This document shows, piece by piece, positions 48,474-56,977 of a DNA stretch of 64,000 nucleotides. The stretch is from Propionibacteriaceae bacterium. GTDB taxonomy: Bacteria; Actinomycetota; Actinomycetes; Propionibacteriales; Propionibacteriaceae. The translations under genes and the position numbers were made by a program. Where the stretch lies: NCBI GenBank assembly GCA_031262485.1, contig JAISHO010000035.1:1-64000 (forward strand), given 5' to 3'. Position 1 is the first letter of the stretch, and each line of letters opens with the position of its first letter. Below the pieces are notes generated by a model. It had not been told where the DNA came from and did no database searches. It worked only from the letters and a program-made list of their open reading frames with translations.

Positions 48474-49289
48474 ATGGCGACATGTGAAGCCGGTCATACG
48501 ACCACCATGGATGATTTCTGCGACGAGTGCGGCTTGCCGGTCCGCCCAGAGACGGTCGGCGCCCCAGTCCTCTCCCCCGCCGACGGCCCGGACCGCTGCC
48601 CCAACTGTGGCGCTCCGCGGATGCCCGGAGCCTTGTTCTGCGAATCGTGCGGCTACGACTTCACGACGGGCGCTTTGCCTTCCCAGGATCTCCACACTGA
48701 ACTGGGGCTGTCCTTGGATGATGTGCCCGTCGCCCCGCCGGCGGCCACCCCCGAGACCTCGCCGCGACTGACGCCCGCCGCCGGGAGCGATGACTCTATC
48801 CCGGCCCCCTCCGGCGCGGCGGCGCCGACGGTTGGTTTGGAGGCTCTCCTCAACGCCCGCCCCCAGGGAGTGGGTTCTCCGACCGGCAACTGGGTGGCCG
48901 AGGTGTGGATCGATCCGCAGTGGTACGCCGCTCAGGAGTCGGACGATCCGCTTCCGCCGACCGGCGCCCCTCAAATCGTCCCCCTGCGGGACTCCGCCCT
49001 CATCGGGCGTTACTCGGCCAGCCGCAACATCCACCCCGACATCGACTGCGGGGCGGACACCGGGTGCAGCCGCCGCCAGGCCTACCTCAATCTGACCGAT
49101 GGGCATTGGTACATCAACGATCTCGATTCGGCCAACGGCACCTATGTCGCCCCGGCCAGCGATCCGGTGCCGGAGAAGCCGATCAAGGATCGCACCCTCG
49201 TCACCCCGGACGACCGCGTCTACGTCGGCGCTTGGACGCGCATCGTCGTCCGCCCGGCCATCGAAGGCGATCTGCCCACCGCGGCGTGA
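48474..49289 (+). CDS. FHA-domain protein with two N-terminal zinc ribbons
   Basis: 271 residues. Two zinc ribbons (Cys residues of TCEAGHTT with DDFCDECG, then CPNCGAPRMPGALFCESCG) are followed by a disordered linker. A C-terminal FHA domain follows, with LIGRYSASRNIH, DTGCSRRQAYLNL and LDSANGTYV, the phosphothreonine-binding signature. It lacks the ETTS-type N-terminal phosphorylation site of mycobacterial GarA, so if it is a kinase target the site differs. It closes the cluster; the sequence after it is a hairpin and then a separate DUF3107 gene. Confidence 0.9.
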   Translation: MATCEAGHTTTMDDFCDECGLPVRPETVGAPVLSPADGPDRCPNCGAPRMPGALFCESCGYDFTTGALPSQDLHTELGLSLDDVPVAPPAATPETSPRLTPAAGSDDSIPAPSGAAAPTVGLEALLNARPQGVGSPTGNWVAEVWIDPQWYAAQESDDPLPPTGAPQIVPLRDSALIGRYSASRNIHPDIDCGADTGCSRRQAYLNLTDGHWYINDLDSANGTYVAPASDPVPEKPIKDRTLVTPDDRVYVGAWTRIVVRPAIEGDLPTAA

Positions 49290-49306
49290 GCGCGCACTGC
49301 CGGCCT

Positions 49307-49341
49307 CGTGGGGGTGGTCGGCAGGTCACATCACCCCCACG
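49307..49341 (+). terminator. Perfect hairpin between the FHA gene and the DUF3107 gene
   Basis: CGTGGGGGTG (49307-49316) pairs perfectly with CACCCCCACG (49332-49341) across a 15-base loop. There is no U tract. It lies where the kinase cluster should end and could act as a U-less terminator. Confidence 0.45.
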
Positions 49342-49385
49342 GGTCACAGGGACGATCGTCCCCCACGGATGAGGAAGGAACCACC

Positions 49386-49610
49386 ATGGAGATCAAGATC
49401 GGCATCCGCGACGTCAACCGCGAGGTCGTCGTCGACACCGAGGAGAAGCCGGACCGCATCATCGCGTCGTTGACCGCCGCTTTGGCCGACGGTGGAGTGT
49501 TCACCCTCGACGATTCCCGTGGCCGCAAGGTGATCATTCCCGCCGCCGGCATCGCCTACGTCGAGGTCGGTCAAGAGCACGTCCGCCCGGTCGGCTTCGG
49601 AGCCGCCTGA
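49386..49610 (+). CDS. DUF3107 family protein
   Basis: 74-residue actinobacterial protein, beginning MEIKIGIRDVNREVVVD and ending AYVEVGQEHVRPVGFG, which matches the DUF3107 pattern (M. tuberculosis Rv3208A). No enzymatic residues are evident; its role is not known. GAGGAAGGAACC is a good ribosome binding site. Its position just upstream of a DEAD-box helicase is conserved in actinobacteria. Confidence 0.85.
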   Translation: MEIKIGIRDVNREVVVDTEEKPDRIIASLTAALADGGVFTLDDSRGRKVIIPAAGIAYVEVGQEHVRPVGFGAA

Positions 49611-49826
49611 CCATCACAGGCGTTTCCGCGCCACATCCTGGATCACCTCGGTCCGGGTCCGCCCTTCCGAGTGTGAAGCCGATTCTCCACCGGCTGGCGA
49701 CAAGGGTAGACTGGGCGGAAGCGTGTGTTCGCACACTCGTGGGCGCGGCATTCCACATCGATCGTGCCCATGTTCCGATCCGGTTCACGACCGGCACTCA
49801 ATCATGAGGTATGACCAAAGCAGATT

Positions 49827-51686
49827 ATGACTGACATCCACGTCACCGATTCCTTGCCCGGAGACCCGTCCACACCGGGCGACGAGTCCAGCGCCGACGC
49901 CGGCTCGCCTGATTCCCCCACGCCCGCTGATTCTTCTCCCGCATCCGCCGCTTCCCCCACTCTCGCCCAGGAGGGCACCTTCACCGATCTCGGGGTCATC
50001 GCCCCGATCGCCGAGGCCTTGGCCGACGAGGGGATCGTCCACCCCTTCCCCATTCAAGAGCAGGCTATCCCGATCGCGGTCCAGGGCACCGACCTCATCG
50101 GCCAAGCCAGAACGGGAACCGGCAAGACGTTCGCTTTCGGTGTCACGGTGCTTCAGCGCATCACCATCCCCGAGGCCGATTCGACGGAGAAGCGTCTCCC
50201 GCAGGCGCTCATCCTCTGCCCGACACGTGAATTGGCGCTCCAGGTCTCCGGCGATTTGGCGATCGCCGGTCGCAGACTCGGCGCCCGTGTCTTGACGGTG
50301 TACGGCGGAGCCGGCTACGAGCCGCAGATCTCCGGTCTGGCCGATGGCGTCGACGTCGTCGTCGGAACACCGGGGCGACTCATCGATCTTCTCCACCGCA
50401 AGAATCTCGTTCTGTCGAAGGTGTCGGTGCTCGTCCTCGACGAGGCCGACGAGATGCTCGACCTCGGCTTCTTGCCCGACGTCGAGGAGTTGGTGCGCGC
50501 CACCCCGGCCTCCCGCCAGACCCTCCTCTTCTCGGCCACGATGCCGGCCCCGATCATGGCCCTGGCTCGGGCCAACCTGCGCCAACCGGTGCATATCCGG
50601 GCCGAGTCGGGCGACGAGTCGCAGATGGTTCCTCAGACCACCCAATTCGTCTACCAGACCCATGAGCTGGATAAACCGGCCATCATCGCCAAACTCTTGC
50701 AATCGCCCAAGGCGAAGCGGGTCATCGTGTTCTGCCCGACGAAATGGTCGGTCCAGCGGTTGACGGACGATCTCAAGGATCGCGGTTTCTCCGTCACCTG
50801 CATCCACGGCGATCTGTCCCAGGTGTTGCGTGAGCGGGCTTTGGAGAAATTCCGTTCCGGCAAGGCTCAGGTCATCGTCGCCACCGACGTCGCGGCCCGT
50901 GGCATCGACATCGATCTCGTCACCCACGTCATCAACTACACCTGCCCGGACGACGAGAAGACCTACATTCACCGCATCGGCCGCACCGGGCGAGCCGGCA
51001 ACGAGGGTGTCGCTATCACCTTCGTCGATTGGCAGGATCTGACCCGGTGGAAAGTCATCAACAAGGCCCTCGGCCTCGACTTCCCCGAACCGATCGAGGC
51101 TTATTCGACGACCCCGCAGCTCTTGGAGGAGCTCGAGATCCCCGCCGACGCCAAGGCCCGTCTCGTCCCCGAGCAGCCCCGTGAGCCGCGCGAGCGCGAT
51201 TCCCGCGGCGGGCGGGGCGACCGTGATCGCGGACGGCGCGATGGGCGTGGATCCGATCGTGGCCGCGGCGGTGATCGTGGCGCCCGGGCCCCGCGCTCCG
51301 GAGACCGCCGGACTGGCCGTGACCGCCGCGACGAGGATCGTGCTCCAGCCGAGGACAACGCGGCGCCCACCACGCAACGTCAGGAACGCATCGAACGGGC
51401 AGATCGTCCCCAGCGCTCCCGGGTCCGTCGTCGCAACGGCGAACCGCGCGACGATGTGAGCACAGCAGCGGCTGAGACGCCCACTGGCGATGTTCCGGCG
51501 GCCACCTCCCCGGTGGAGAAACGGCCCGCCGTCGAGGACGCCGTCTCCCAACTGTGGGAGACCTCGAAGGCGAACGCCGCCGCCAAACCTGCCAGTGAGG
51601 GAAGCGATGAGGCCAGTGCTGAGAAGCCGCGGCGGCGCACCCGTAACCGTCGCCGTTTGGGCGAACAGGAAGCTCAGGAGTCCTGA
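49827..51686 (+). CDS. DEAD-box RNA helicase with RG-rich tail
   Basis: 619 residues, RhlE/CshA-like. Motifs are FTDLGVIAPIAEAL and PFPIQEQAIP (Q motif), ARTGTGKTFAF (I), PTRELALQ (Ia), VGTPGRLIDLL (Ib), VLDEADEML (II), FSATM (III), VIVFCPTK (IV), VATDVAARGIDI (V) and YIHRIGRTGRAG (VI). The C-terminal 180 residues are disordered and rich in Arg/Gly/Asp repeats (GGRGDRDRGRRDGRGSDRG), then acidic and basic patches. Such tails bind RNA non-specifically; a role in mRNA turnover or ribosome assembly is expected. The ribosome binding site is poor. Confidence 0.93.
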   Translation: MTDIHVTDSLPGDPSTPGDESSADAGSPDSPTPADSSPASAASPTLAQEGTFTDLGVIAPIAEALADEGIVHPFPIQEQAIPIAVQGTDLIGQARTGTGKTFAFGVTVLQRITIPEADSTEKRLPQALILCPTRELALQVSGDLAIAGRRLGARVLTVYGGAGYEPQISGLADGVDVVVGTPGRLIDLLHRKNLVLSKVSVLVLDEADEMLDLGFLPDVEELVRATPASRQTLLFSATMPAPIMALARANLRQPVHIRAESGDESQMVPQTTQFVYQTHELDKPAIIAKLLQSPKAKRVIVFCPTKWSVQRLTDDLKDRGFSVTCIHGDLSQVLRERALEKFRSGKAQVIVATDVAARGIDIDLVTHVINYTCPDDEKTYIHRIGRTGRAGNEGVAITFVDWQDLTRWKVINKALGLDFPEPIEAYSTTPQLLEELEIPADAKARLVPEQPREPRERDSRGGRGDRDRGRRDGRGSDRGRGGDRGARAPRSGDRRTGRDRRDEDRAPAEDNAAPTTQRQERIERADRPQRSRVRRRNGEPRDDVSTAAAETPTGDVPAATSPVEKRPAVEDAVSQLWETSKANAAAKPASEGSDEASAEKPRRRTRNRRRLGEQEAQES

Positions 51687-51782
51687 CCTTCCACCAACGT
51701 TGATCGTGGGGCCTTCTCAGCATCGGGCTGGGGAGGCCTCACGTCGTGTCGGGGCGCCGTGGCCGACGAACTCTTCGAGAAA

Positions 51783-51822
51783 ACAGAAAAACGCCGCACC
51801 TTGCTAAAGCAATCGTGCGACG
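51783..51822 (-). terminator. Intrinsic terminator of tRNA-Glu
   Basis: On the minus strand CGTCGCAC and GTGCGGCG form the stem (one G:U pair) with inner TTGC/GCAA pairing, followed by TTTTTCTGTTTT. Spans 51792-51822 plus the T-rich tail. Confidence 0.8.
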
Positions 51823-51831
51823 TCTCCTCTG

Positions 51832-51904
51832 TAGCCCCGACCGGATTTGAACCGGCGCTACCGCCGTGAGAGGGCGGCGTGCTAGGCCGCTACACAACGG
51901 GGCC
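51832..51904 (-). tRNA. tRNA-Glu (anticodon CTC)
   Basis: The acceptor is GGCCCCG/CGGGGCT (G1:U72 wobble), anticodon stem CCGCC/GGCGG, loop CTCTCAC with anticodon CTC, and T loop TTCAAAT. The discriminator is A; CCA is not encoded. Confidence 0.95.
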
Positions 51905-51982
51905 AAACGCCACGCGGACGGACCGCGCAACTCGCTCAAACTATCACATATCCAGTGGATCAGTTAATCGCCTGAGCGTTCG

Positions 51983-52054
51983 TTGGGGTACCAGGACTCG
52001 AACCTGGACTGACGGAACCAGAATCCGGCGGGCTGCCAATTACCCCATACCCCA
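51983..52054 (-). tRNA. tRNA-Gln (anticodon CTG)
   Basis: The acceptor is TGGGGTA/TACCCCA, anticodon loop TTCTGGT with anticodon CTG, and T loop TTCGAGT. The discriminator is A; CCA is not encoded. It lies upstream of tRNA-Glu on the same strand and probably shares its transcript and terminator. With gatCAB in the window, this tRNA may be charged by the indirect route. Confidence 0.94.
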
Positions 52055-52188
52055 GGGGTGGCACCAGTTGATGCCAAGGGAAAACTGTACCGGACGACGC
52101 GTCTTCCGCCAACTCGCTTAGCCGCAGCGACCGGACCATCTTGAACGCCAGGTTGATGAGAAGTGAATCGACGTGCAGTGGCAGCCAC

Positions 52189-52194
52189 TAGAAT
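52189..52194 (+). promoter_or_regulatory. Putative -10 element (TAGAAT) of the oxidoreductase gene
   Basis: TAGAAT ends six bases before the GTG at 52201; no ribosome binding site precedes the GTG, so the transcript is probably leaderless. Confidence 0.5.
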
Positions 52195-52200
52195 CAGATC

Positions 52201-53223
52201 GTGACTGACATCGCTGTTGTGCCTGACCCTCGCTCCGCTCCCGCGATTCGGTGGGGCATCATCGCCCCGGGGAGTATCGCCCGCCGCTTCGCCCGTGAGA
52301 TCCCGACCTACACGGCCAGTTCGATCGTCGCCGTCGGCTCGCGCGATCTCGGCCGAGCCGAGAGCTTCGCTCAGGATTTCGGGATTCCGCGCGCCCATGG
52401 CTCTTATGAGGATCTCGTGGCCGATCCCGAGGTCGACGCCGTCTATGTGGCGAGCCCCCATTCCGAGCATCGCGATCACGCCATCCTCGCCTTGGAGGCG
52501 GGCAAGCCGGTGCTCGTGGAGAAAGCTTTCACTATCAACGCCCGGCAAGCTGGCGAGGTGTTCGCTGTCGCCGAGCGGCGGGGATTGTTCGTCATGGAGG
52601 CGATGTGGTCGCGTTTCCTCCCGCACTATCAGACGCTCAAGAAGCTCATCGATGAGGGGGATCTCGGGGCGATCCGCACGGTCATGGCGAGCCATTGTCA
52701 ATCGCTCAATCTCGATCCTGCCTGGCGGATGTGGAATCCGGCCCTGGCCGGAGGGGCTCTGCTCGATCTCGGCGTCTACCCGTTGTCGTGTTTCCACTAT
52801 CTCTTCGGTCGTCCCTCGGCCATCGTCGCCTCGGGGATTCTCACCGAATCCGGGGTCGATCTCAAAGAGACGATCACTTTGCGTTACGGCACTGATGTGC
52901 TGGCGGCTGCGATCAACGACATGAGCGCCGCTGGAGTCAATCGTCTCAGCATCGTCGGTGACGCCGGTCGCGCCGATGTCGCCGATTGGTTCTACACCCC
53001 TCAAGACATCAAGCTGACCCGTTTCAGGGAATCGATCGAGGGCCCGGAACGGCTCCCGACCGCCACCGAGGGCGGGTTCCAATTCGAGGCGGCCGAGGCG
53101 GCCCGGTGCATCGTCGCCGGAAAGACGGAATCGTCGATCATGAGCTGGCAGGACACCCTCGACGTCATGGTGACGATGGACGAGGTTCGCCGCCAACTCG
53201 GGGCCCATTTCCCCGGCGAGTGA
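52201..53223 (+). CDS. Gfo/Idh/MocA-family oxidoreductase
   Basis: 340 residues starting with GTG. The N-terminal Rossmann domain has WGIIAPGSIARRFAREI and DAVYVASPHSEHRDHAILAL, followed by the catalytic-lysine motif GKPVLVEKAF. The C-terminal domain has ALAGGALLDLGVYPLSCFHY. The enzyme would oxidise or reduce a sugar, inositol or dihydrodiol-like substrate with NAD(P); specificity is not readable. It opens a run of plus-strand genes leading to leuB but need not be part of that pathway. Confidence 0.88.
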   Translation: MTDIAVVPDPRSAPAIRWGIIAPGSIARRFAREIPTYTASSIVAVGSRDLGRAESFAQDFGIPRAHGSYEDLVADPEVDAVYVASPHSEHRDHAILALEAGKPVLVEKAFTINARQAGEVFAVAERRGLFVMEAMWSRFLPHYQTLKKLIDEGDLGAIRTVMASHCQSLNLDPAWRMWNPALAGGALLDLGVYPLSCFHYLFGRPSAIVASGILTESGVDLKETITLRYGTDVLAAAINDMSAAGVNRLSIVGDAGRADVADWFYTPQDIKLTRFRESIEGPERLPTATEGGFQFEAAEAARCIVAGKTESSIMSWQDTLDVMVTMDEVRRQLGAHFPGE

Positions 53224-53261
53224 CGGAACGGACACGCCGTCTCTTCCTTCCACCTGCGGAG

Positions 53262-53267
53262 TAGCCT
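53262..53267 (+). promoter_or_regulatory. Putative -10 element of leaderless ilvE
   Basis: TAGCCT ends six bases before the ilvE ATG; no ribosome binding site is visible between them. Confidence 0.4.
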
Positions 53268-53273
53268 GATCCC

Positions 53274-54365
53274 ATGGCTTTGAGTTTTACACGGCAGGAC
53301 ACGACGACGACTCCGACGGCGGAGATCGAGAAGGTCTTGGCCGATCCGGGTTTCGGTGTGAACTTCACCGATCACATGGCGACGGCGACATGGTCGGCCG
53401 ATCAGGGCTGGCATGACGGAGCCTTGGAGAACTATCACCCCTTCGATCTCGATCCCGGGGTGGCGGTCTTCCACTACGGGCAGGAGATCTTCGAAGGACT
53501 CAAGGCCTATCGGTGGTCCGACGGGTCGATTTGGGTGTTCCGCCCCGAGATGAACGCCCGCCGTTTCCAACGCTCGGCCCAGCGGATGGAACTACCGGTG
53601 CTCGACGAGGCTGATTTTCTCGCTTCGATCGACGCCCTTATCACCGCAGACGCCGCCTGGGTGCCCTCCGCTGACGAGATGTCGCTCTATGTGCGTCCTT
53701 TCTTGTTCGCCTCCGAATCCTTCCTCGGGGTGCGCAGTTCGAACGTCGTCCAATACGCCGCCATCGCCAGCCCGGCCGCGCCCTATTTCGAGGGGGGGAT
53801 CGGTGGCGTCGACATCTGGGTGACGACGACCTATTCCCGTGTCGGCAGCGGTGGCACCGGCGCCGCCAAGTGCGGGGGCAACTACGCCGCCAGTCTCATC
53901 GCCCAAAACGAAGGCGCCCGGCATGGCTGTGCCCAGGTGCTCTTCACCGACGCCGCGACGCACACCTGGATCGAAGAGCTCGGTGGGATGAACTTCTTCG
54001 TCGTCACCGCCGACGACCGCCTCCTGACGCCGCCGACATCGGGCACGATCCTTGAAGGCATCACCCGTGATTCGATCCTCACTTTGGCGCCGGAAATCGG
54101 GTTGGCTCCTGAGGAGAAGCCGCTCACCCTCGACGAGGTCCTCGCCGGCATCGTCGACGGGGAGATCACCGAGGCGTTCGCCTGCGGGACGGCCGCGGTC
54201 GTCACGCCGATCCGCAGCCTGCGCCGCGAAGTCGAGGGGCACGACGAGGACGTCGTCTTGACCCACTCGTTCGGGCCGAAGACAGCGAAGATCCGCCAAA
54301 CCCTCGTCGACATCCAGTGGGGCCGGACCCCCGACCGCCATGAGTGGATGCGCCGCATCGCCTGA
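53274..54365 (+). CDS. ilvE: Branched-chain amino-acid aminotransferase
   Basis: 363-residue fold-IV PLP enzyme for the last step of valine, leucine and isoleucine synthesis. Landmarks are VFHYGQEIFEGLKAYRWSDG, the PLP lysine in GTGAAKCGGNYAASL, WIEELGGMNFF, and AFACGTAAVVTPI near the C-terminus, where the phosphate and cofactor are held. Type IIa length. Its neighbours (cimA-like, leuB, and ilvBNC across the island) are in the same pathway. Confidence 0.95.
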   Translation: MALSFTRQDTTTTPTAEIEKVLADPGFGVNFTDHMATATWSADQGWHDGALENYHPFDLDPGVAVFHYGQEIFEGLKAYRWSDGSIWVFRPEMNARRFQRSAQRMELPVLDEADFLASIDALITADAAWVPSADEMSLYVRPFLFASESFLGVRSSNVVQYAAIASPAAPYFEGGIGGVDIWVTTTYSRVGSGGTGAAKCGGNYAASLIAQNEGARHGCAQVLFTDAATHTWIEELGGMNFFVVTADDRLLTPPTSGTILEGITRDSILTLAPEIGLAPEEKPLTLDEVLAGIVDGEITEAFACGTAAVVTPIRSLRREVEGHDEDVVLTHSFGPKTAKIRQTLVDIQWGRTPDRHEWMRRIA

Positions 54366-54550
54366 CCTGTCACCCGTCGAGGTGATGAACGGATCGGGAT
54401 GTCCGTGATCATCCTCGTCTCGTTCTGCGGAACGCCTGTCTCATCCACGTCGACGCGCGGCAATCCATCAGGCAGGGATGGGAACAAGAATGCGTCCATT
54501 TCCTGGACAGGATGAGACGCGGCGAAGCGGTGGCGGATGGCGGCAAGCTC

Positions 54551-54556
54551 TACACT
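54551..54556 (+). promoter_or_regulatory. Putative -10 element of leaderless cimA
   Basis: TACACT ends seven bases before the ATG at 54564. A non-coding stretch of about 190 bases separates it from ilvE, in which I recognise no riboswitch or leader peptide. Confidence 0.45.
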
Positions 54557-54563
54557 GGGCCCC

Positions 54564-56204
54564 ATGATTCCCCAGCCTTTCCACGTCTTCGACACGACGC
54601 TTCGCGATGGCTCTCAACAGGAGGGTCTGCGCCTCTCCGTCAACGACAAGCTTCGAGTCGCCGGGCTGCTCGACGATCTCGGCGTCACCTTCATCGAAGG
54701 GGGCTGGCCGGGGGCGAATCCAAACGACACCGAATTCTTCGCCGTCGCCCAGGAACGTCTTCACCTGAAGAAAGCCACCCTGGTCGCCTTCGGAGCGACC
54801 CGCCGGGTCGGGCTCACCGCCGCGACCGACCCGCTCACCGCCGCCCTCGTCGAGGCCGGGACGGACGTCGTCTGCCTCGTCGCCAAGTCGCACGATCGCC
54901 ATGTCACCGAGGCGCTCAAGACGACGCTCGACGAGAACCTCGCCATGATCGACGACACCGTGACCTATCTGCGTGGCTTAGGCAAGCGTGTCTTCGTCGA
55001 CTGCGAACACTTCTTCAATGGCTACATCGACAATCCCTCCTATGCCCTCGACGTGGTCAAGACCTCGATCGACGCGGGCGCCGAGGTCGCGGTGCTGTGC
55101 GACACCAACGGCGGCATGCTGCCGAGCCGGGTCCACGAGATCGTCAGCCTCGTCGTCGCGACGGGGGCGCCAGTCGGCGTCCACTGCCACAATGACACCG
55201 GCTGCGCTGTCGCCAACACGATCGCCGGTGTCGAAGCCGGAGCCATGCACATCCAGGGCACGATCAACGGTTACGGCGAACGCACGGGCAACGCCGATCT
55301 CATCACCCTCATCGGCGACCTCCAACTCAAGTGGGACTGGCCGCTCGTCACCCCCGAAGCCCTCCAACAACTCACCCACGTCTCGCACACGATCGCCGAG
55401 ATCGTCAACCAGCCTCCAGCCGCCCGCCAGCCTTACGCCGGCTCCTCCTCCTTCGCTCACAAGGCCGGATTGCACGCCTCGGCCATCAAGGTCGATCCCG
55501 ATCTCTACCAGCACATCGACCCGGCGATCGTCGGCAACGACATGCGCATGCTCATCTCGGACATGGCCGGCCGCGCCTCGATCCAGATCAAAGCCGAGCA
55601 ACTGGGCCACGACCTCTCCGACCGCCAACTGGCCAGCCGCTTGGCCGATCTCGTCAAGCGACGTGAGGCGCAAGGGTATTCCTATGAGGCGGCCGACGCC
55701 TCCTTCGACCTGCTCGTGCGCGACGCCTTGGCCGGCGATGAGCCGGTGGAGAAGCCTTTCTCGGTGGCCACCTGGCGTGTCTTCACCGACCACGAGGAAA
55801 TCTCCGAAGCGGTCGTGCGCGTCGGTTTCGGCGACGATACGGCCCATCCCTTCGTCGGGGAGGGCAACGGCCCGGTCAATGCCCTCGACGAGGCGCTCCG
55901 CCAAGCGCTGTCTCCGCGCTACCACGAGGTCCGTGAATTCGAACTGACCGATTACCGGGTCCGCCTGCTCGGCGACGGGCTCGGCACCGACGCCACCACC
56001 CGGGTCCTCATCGACACCCGATGGGAGGGCCTCAGCTGGACGACGGTCGGCGTCGGTGGCAATGTCATCGAAGCGAGCTGGGAGGCGCTCGTCGACGCCT
56101 TCACCTATGGGCTGACCGTCATCGTCCCCGGCGCGCCCACCGTCGGCGACCATGCGTTCGACGGAGGACACGGCCAAGGCGACAGACAAGGAGTGACGGT
56201 ATGA
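54564..56204 (+). CDS. cimA: Citramalate synthase-like (DRE-TIM / LeuA family)
   Basis: 546 residues. The HMGL-like barrel has the catalytic Arg-Asp in FDTTLRDGSQQEGL, IEGGWPGANPNDTEFF, VFVDCEHFFNGY, LCDTNGGMLP and the metal His pair in GVHCHNDTGCAVAN. NGYGERTGNADL and SSFAHKAGLHASAI complete the barrel, and a C-terminal LeuA dimerisation/regulatory domain follows. The pattern matches the CimA group, which condenses pyruvate and acetyl-CoA to citramalate for threonine-independent isoleucine synthesis. A homocitrate or isopropylmalate activity is less likely but not excluded. A FAH-like gene overlaps its end (ATGA). Confidence 0.85.
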   Translation: MIPQPFHVFDTTLRDGSQQEGLRLSVNDKLRVAGLLDDLGVTFIEGGWPGANPNDTEFFAVAQERLHLKKATLVAFGATRRVGLTAATDPLTAALVEAGTDVVCLVAKSHDRHVTEALKTTLDENLAMIDDTVTYLRGLGKRVFVDCEHFFNGYIDNPSYALDVVKTSIDAGAEVAVLCDTNGGMLPSRVHEIVSLVVATGAPVGVHCHNDTGCAVANTIAGVEAGAMHIQGTINGYGERTGNADLITLIGDLQLKWDWPLVTPEALQQLTHVSHTIAEIVNQPPAARQPYAGSSSFAHKAGLHASAIKVDPDLYQHIDPAIVGNDMRMLISDMAGRASIQIKAEQLGHDLSDRQLASRLADLVKRREAQGYSYEAADASFDLLVRDALAGDEPVEKPFSVATWRVFTDHEEISEAVVRVGFGDDTAHPFVGEGNGPVNALDEALRQALSPRYHEVREFELTDYRVRLLGDGLGTDATTRVLIDTRWEGLSWTTVGVGGNVIEASWEALVDAFTYGLTVIVPGAPTVGDHAFDGGHGQGDRQGVTV

Positions 56205-56977
56205 GGGTGGCCCGCTACGCGGTCGACGACACGATCCGCTTCGGCATCGTCGAATTAGCCGAAGACGGCGGGCAGTTCCCCGATTCCGTCTCCGACCTCA
56301 CCGGCGATCCCATGGCCGGGCCGGTCAATCTCACCGGCGCCCGCCATCTCATCGACGACATCCGCTTCCTCGCCCCCGTCATCCCCCGCTCGAAAGTTGT
56401 GGCTTTCAACCCGCCCGGCCCCAGGGATGACCTCGCCTCGCCGGCGAGCCTGGAGCGAGCCCTCCTCCTCAAACCGAACACGGGAGTGATCGGGCCGGCC
56501 AGCCCCGTCGTCTGCCCGCCATCGGCCGGCGCCCTCGTCAGCCGTGGCCGTTTGGCGATCGTCATCGGACGGATCGGCAAAATGGTGCCGCCAGAACGGG
56601 TCCCCGAGATCATCTTCGGTTACACGGTGGCCGACGACGTCCGCGCCAGCGGGGCGATAGGAGCCGCCGCCAGCTTCGACACCTTCACTCCGATCGGCCC
56701 ATGGATCGTCACCCATCTCAGCCTCGAAGAGGCCACCACCGTGGGGATCACGACGACGAGCGGGGAGGCCACGAGCCGCGGCACGGTCAAGGAATCGCCC
56801 TGGGGCATCGCTGAACTCGTCAGCGCCTGCTCGGTCATCATGACGCTGCTGCCCGGCGATCTCATCCTCACCGGCCCGACCGCCGACGGCCCGGCGATCC
56901 AGCCCGCAACCGAAGTGACGATCACGATCGACGAGGTTGGCACGCTCGAGCACACCGTCGTCGAGGACGACATCTGA
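56201..56977 (+). CDS. FAH-family protein with degenerate metal site
   Basis: 258 residues with the fumarylacetoacetate-hydrolase fold: PRSKVVAFNPPGP, LLLKPNTGVIGP, LAIVIGRI, IFGYTVADDVRAS, SFDTFTPIGPWIVTHL and LLPGDLILTGP. In active relatives two glutamates (E-x-E, before LAVVIG) bind the metal; here the corresponding residues are Arg115 and Arg117. The lysine usually before SFDTF is Ala157. One metal Asp (Asp146) is kept. It is therefore probably catalytically inactive or altered. AAGGAGTGACGGT precedes the ATG, which overlaps the cimA stop. FAH genes near leuB are common in actinobacteria. Confidence 0.8.
   Translation: MRVARYAVDDTIRFGIVELAEDGGQFPDSVSDLTGDPMAGPVNLTGARHLIDDIRFLAPVIPRSKVVAFNPPGPRDDLASPASLERALLLKPNTGVIGPASPVVCPPSAGALVSRGRLAIVIGRIGKMVPPERVPEIIFGYTVADDVRASGAIGAAASFDTFTPIGPWIVTHLSLEEATTVGITTTSGEATSRGTVKESPWGIAELVSACSVIMTLLPGDLILTGPTADGPAIQPATEVTITIDEVGTLEHTVVEDDI

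Noticed and set aside
54366..54563. The intergenic region before cimA, examined for a T-box, riboswitch or Ile/Leu/Val leader peptide
   Set aside because: No T-box sequence, no run of branched-chain codons and no recognisable aptamer core.
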